Assembly: GCF_900177665.1 (NCBI RefSeq)
Contig: NZ_FXAW01000008.1
Location: forward strand, 1 to 64,000
DNA: 64,000 bases
Direction: 5' to 3'
Source: Marivirga sericea
GTDB taxonomy: Bacteria > Bacteroidota > Bacteroidia > Cytophagales > Cyclobacteriaceae
Shown: positions 62,644 through 64,000 of the stretch, one piece after another
How the letters are laid out: each line of letters opens with the position of its first letter
Position numbering within the stretch: the stretch's first letter is position 1
Program-made: the position numbers and the translations under genes
Notes under the pieces: generated by a model
Databases searched by the model: none
Told to the model about the DNA's origin: nothing
Seen by the model: the letters and a program-made list of their open reading frames with translations, nothing else

Positions 62644-62916
62644 ATGATTAAGAACGATCAAGTTTGGCTAGTGAGTGAATCGAATCCAAAGCCGGATAAT
62701 TATATTGCAATTTTTTGCGTGGATGCCAAAAGTAAAAAGGACAGATTAGGGTTTACTGTTTATCCTAATTCTAAGGAGGCAATGGGTAGGGCAAAATATC
62801 TTCAAGTAAAATATGCAGCTAAGCAGATTAGGCTTTTTTATCCCAATAGCGTAAGTATTATTATCAAAACTAGTATTCAAACTCATCAAAAAAACCTACC
62901 AAAATCCAACTTTTAG
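62644..62916 (+). CDS. Small hypothetical protein
   Basis: 90 residues, soluble and basic. Short alternating strands and helices (DNYIAIFCVDAKSKKDRLGF, PNSKEAMGRAKYLQVKYAAK, YPNSVSIIIK) resemble a compact alpha/beta fold, but no family is recognised. Codon usage looks coding and the start is the first ATG after an AT-rich leader. It is alone, between the decayed gene and the barrel gene. Confidence 0.5.
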   Translation: MIKNDQVWLVSESNPKPDNYIAIFCVDAKSKKDRLGFTVYPNSKEAMGRAKYLQVKYAAKQIRLFYPNSVSIIIKTSIQTHQKNLPKSNF

Positions 62917-63048
62917 GACATCGACTTTAGAAGTAAGCCTAACAGTTATTTTATTGGGAAGCCACCTAAGAAAATAGGTAAGATAAAAATTTAGAAATTC
63001 CAGTAAACCAGCATAAATAATAATTAATTAACCTAAATAAAACGAAAA

Positions 63049-63663
63049 ATGAAAAACACCTTTTTATTGATTTTAGCAGCAGCATGCATATTTCTGAACA
63101 AGAAGCTGTATGCACAAGAGAGCGAAGAGGTAAATACCTTATTGGATAGTAATTCAATCAATACGGAAACTATTGGTTTTTTTATTGTACCTACTGTTGG
63201 TCTTACTCAGATGGATGGAAGTACTACCTCCTTATTGAATGTTCGAGCTGGCATAAGCCTTAAAGATGAGATCTCTTTTGGAGCTTATTTTAGTACGGCT
63301 TTAAATGAAATCAATCCTGAAAGTGAGACAATAGCAAACGTTTATATGGATTATTGGACAGTGGGAGCTTTTGCAGAATATACGCTTTTATCCAAGAAAG
63401 TTTTCCATTTAAGTTTTCCATTTTACGCGGGTTATGGAGAAGTCCAAATGGATAATGAAAATGGTGATGCAGGATTGGGTGAGGCTAATTTTTTGCAAAT
63501 TGAACCCTCAGCTCTTTTGGAAGTAAATTTGCATAAAAATGTGCGCTTCAACTTAGGCGGAGGGTATAGGTTTATAGGAGAAATGGACTACAGGAATTTT
63601 AATCAGTCCGACATTTCAGGACTTACGGCTTACATCGGCCTAAAAATTGGTCTTTTCAAATAG
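63049..63663 (+). CDS. Small outer-membrane beta-barrel protein
   Basis: 204 residues with a signal peptide (FLLILAAACIFLNKKLYAQ). Eight to ten strands follow, with aromatic girdles (VTVGAFAEYTLL, FHLSFPFYAGYGEVQM, VRFNLGGGYRFIG) and a terminal strand (LTAYIGLKIGLFK), typical of an OmpW/OmpX-size barrel in Bacteroidota. Function unknown. It is convergent with the HTH gene, and a shared terminator separates them. Confidence 0.75.
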   Translation: MKNTFLLILAAACIFLNKKLYAQESEEVNTLLDSNSINTETIGFFIVPTVGLTQMDGSTTSLLNVRAGISLKDEISFGAYFSTALNEINPESETIANVYMDYWTVGAFAEYTLLSKKVFHLSFPFYAGYGEVQMDNENGDAGLGEANFLQIEPSALLEVNLHKNVRFNLGGGYRFIGEMDYRNFNQSDISGLTAYIGLKIGLFK

Positions 63664-63682
63664 AAAAGTTGATTTGAAAAGA

Positions 63683-63716
63683 AGTGGCAAGTGTTAATCA
63701 ATTAGCACTTGCCACT
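63683..63716. terminator. Bidirectional terminator between convergent genes
   Basis: Perfect 11-bp stem AGTGGCAAGTG (63683-63693) / CACTTGCCACT (63706-63716) with a 12-base loop, flanked by T-rich sequence on the plus strand and AAAG on the other side (a T-run on the minus strand). It lies 20 bases after the barrel gene and 12 bases beyond the HTH gene's end. Confidence 0.8.
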
Positions 63717-63727
63717 TTCATTTATGA

Positions 63728-63991
63728 TTAGCCGATCCTGTTTAATTGCTGCTGGTTTTTGAAACCGATCTGCAGTTTTCCATCCTTCTCGTATACATAA
63801 GATCTCTTGATATGACAATATCTTATAGGGGCTAATAATACACTTCTCATGATTTCAATATATTCATAAAGCGTACTTGGTGAAATATCTAATCTACTTG
63901 CCAACTCATGTGGTTGACCGGTTGCTTTCATGCGGATGAGCTGATCTATCCTGTTCAGCTTATCCACCATTTTAGGGAATAATCTACTCAT
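63728..63991 (-). CDS. Small HTH-domain protein (DeoR-like)
   Basis: 87 residues. LNRIDQLIRMKATGQPHELA then SRLDISPSTLYEYIEIMRS is a winged-helix DNA-binding module of the DeoR/HTH_11 type (about 11-52), followed by RYCHIKRSYVYEKDGKLQIG. It is short for a full regulator, so it may be a free-standing DNA-binding protein. The start is 9 bases inside the window's right end; an upstream partner cannot be seen. Confidence 0.75.
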   Translation of the reverse strand: MSRLFPKMVDKLNRIDQLIRMKATGQPHELASRLDISPSTLYEYIEIMRSVLLAPIRYCHIKRSYVYEKDGKLQIGFKNQQQLNRIG

Positions 63992-64000
63992 TGGTAAAAA

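Noticed and set aside
1-64000. rRNA, tRNA, CRISPR or prophage elements
   Set aside because: No conserved rRNA blocks, cloverleaf structures, repeat-spacer arrays or phage structural genes were seen on either strand.

Overview
The window looks like a chromosome segment from an AT-rich member of the Bacteroidota, most likely the Cytophagales. The signs are PD40/OmpA envelope proteins, a few TAnnTTTG promoter boxes, little Shine-Dalgarno sequence, an S41 lipoprotein, TolC/RND export genes and an alginate-export porin. I cannot name the genus with certainty. I saw no rRNA, tRNA, CRISPR array, phage or intact transposase.

Layout. 1-5.1 kb: the tail of a HigBA toxin-antitoxin pair, then single genes (S41 peptidase, UPF0158, DUF4932, VOC) separated by long imperfect inverted repeats. 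5.2-10.3 kb: envelope PD40/OmpA proteins, a thioredoxin and a YdeI protein. 10.6-16 kb: a Crp-like regulator with YceI, DoxX, an FMN reductase, a membrane protein, an alginate-export barrel and a PagL-type lipid A deacylase. 16-23.5 kb: cupin, SAM hydrolase, PhoH, GNAT, methyltransferase, and an alpha/beta hydrolase translationally coupled to an ECF sigma factor and a probable anti-sigma factor. 23.7-26.2 kb: S41 lipoprotein, VOC and a second, near-duplicate cupin.

26.2-44.7 kb: eleven genes on the minus strand that look like one export locus. In transcription order they are ABC ATPase, permease, GntR/YtrA regulator, DUF2807-like protein, second ABC ATPase, giant ABC-2 permease with a degenerate M1-like and a golvesin-like domain, TolC-family channel, membrane-fusion lipoprotein, RND pump, RND pump fused to an ABC ATPase, and a small permease. 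In the 1572-residue fusion the first strand of the ABC domain is split from its Walker A half by about 170 residues of membrane segments. This is the most unusual object here, and it suggests an ATP-linked, RND-based tripartite exporter.

45-50 kb: a lipoprotein, a broken GNAT gene, a HipAB toxin-antitoxin pair with two matched operators, and a DUF2007/TPR gene flanked by direct repeats. 50.3-55.3 kb: a second cluster of single-gene units (HEPN-like protein, OLD-family ATPase/TOPRIM nuclease, membrane protein, lipoprotein). Their ends carry short complementary boxes like integron cassettes: GTTAGCTGC at the start of one unit and GCAGCTAAC at its end, GTTACCAGC and GCTGGTAAC for another. An integrase is not in the window. 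A 112-bp repeat is shared by the two clusters. 55.4-64 kb: an SdpR/SdpI/hydrolase operon, a PAF-acetylhydrolase-like membrane enzyme, a sensor kinase/response regulator pair, a decayed gene, an outer-membrane barrel and a small HTH protein.

The genes therefore divide into a stable envelope/housekeeping backbone, one large regulated exporter, and two accessory islands built from cassette-like units that carry toxin-antitoxin and defence-type genes.
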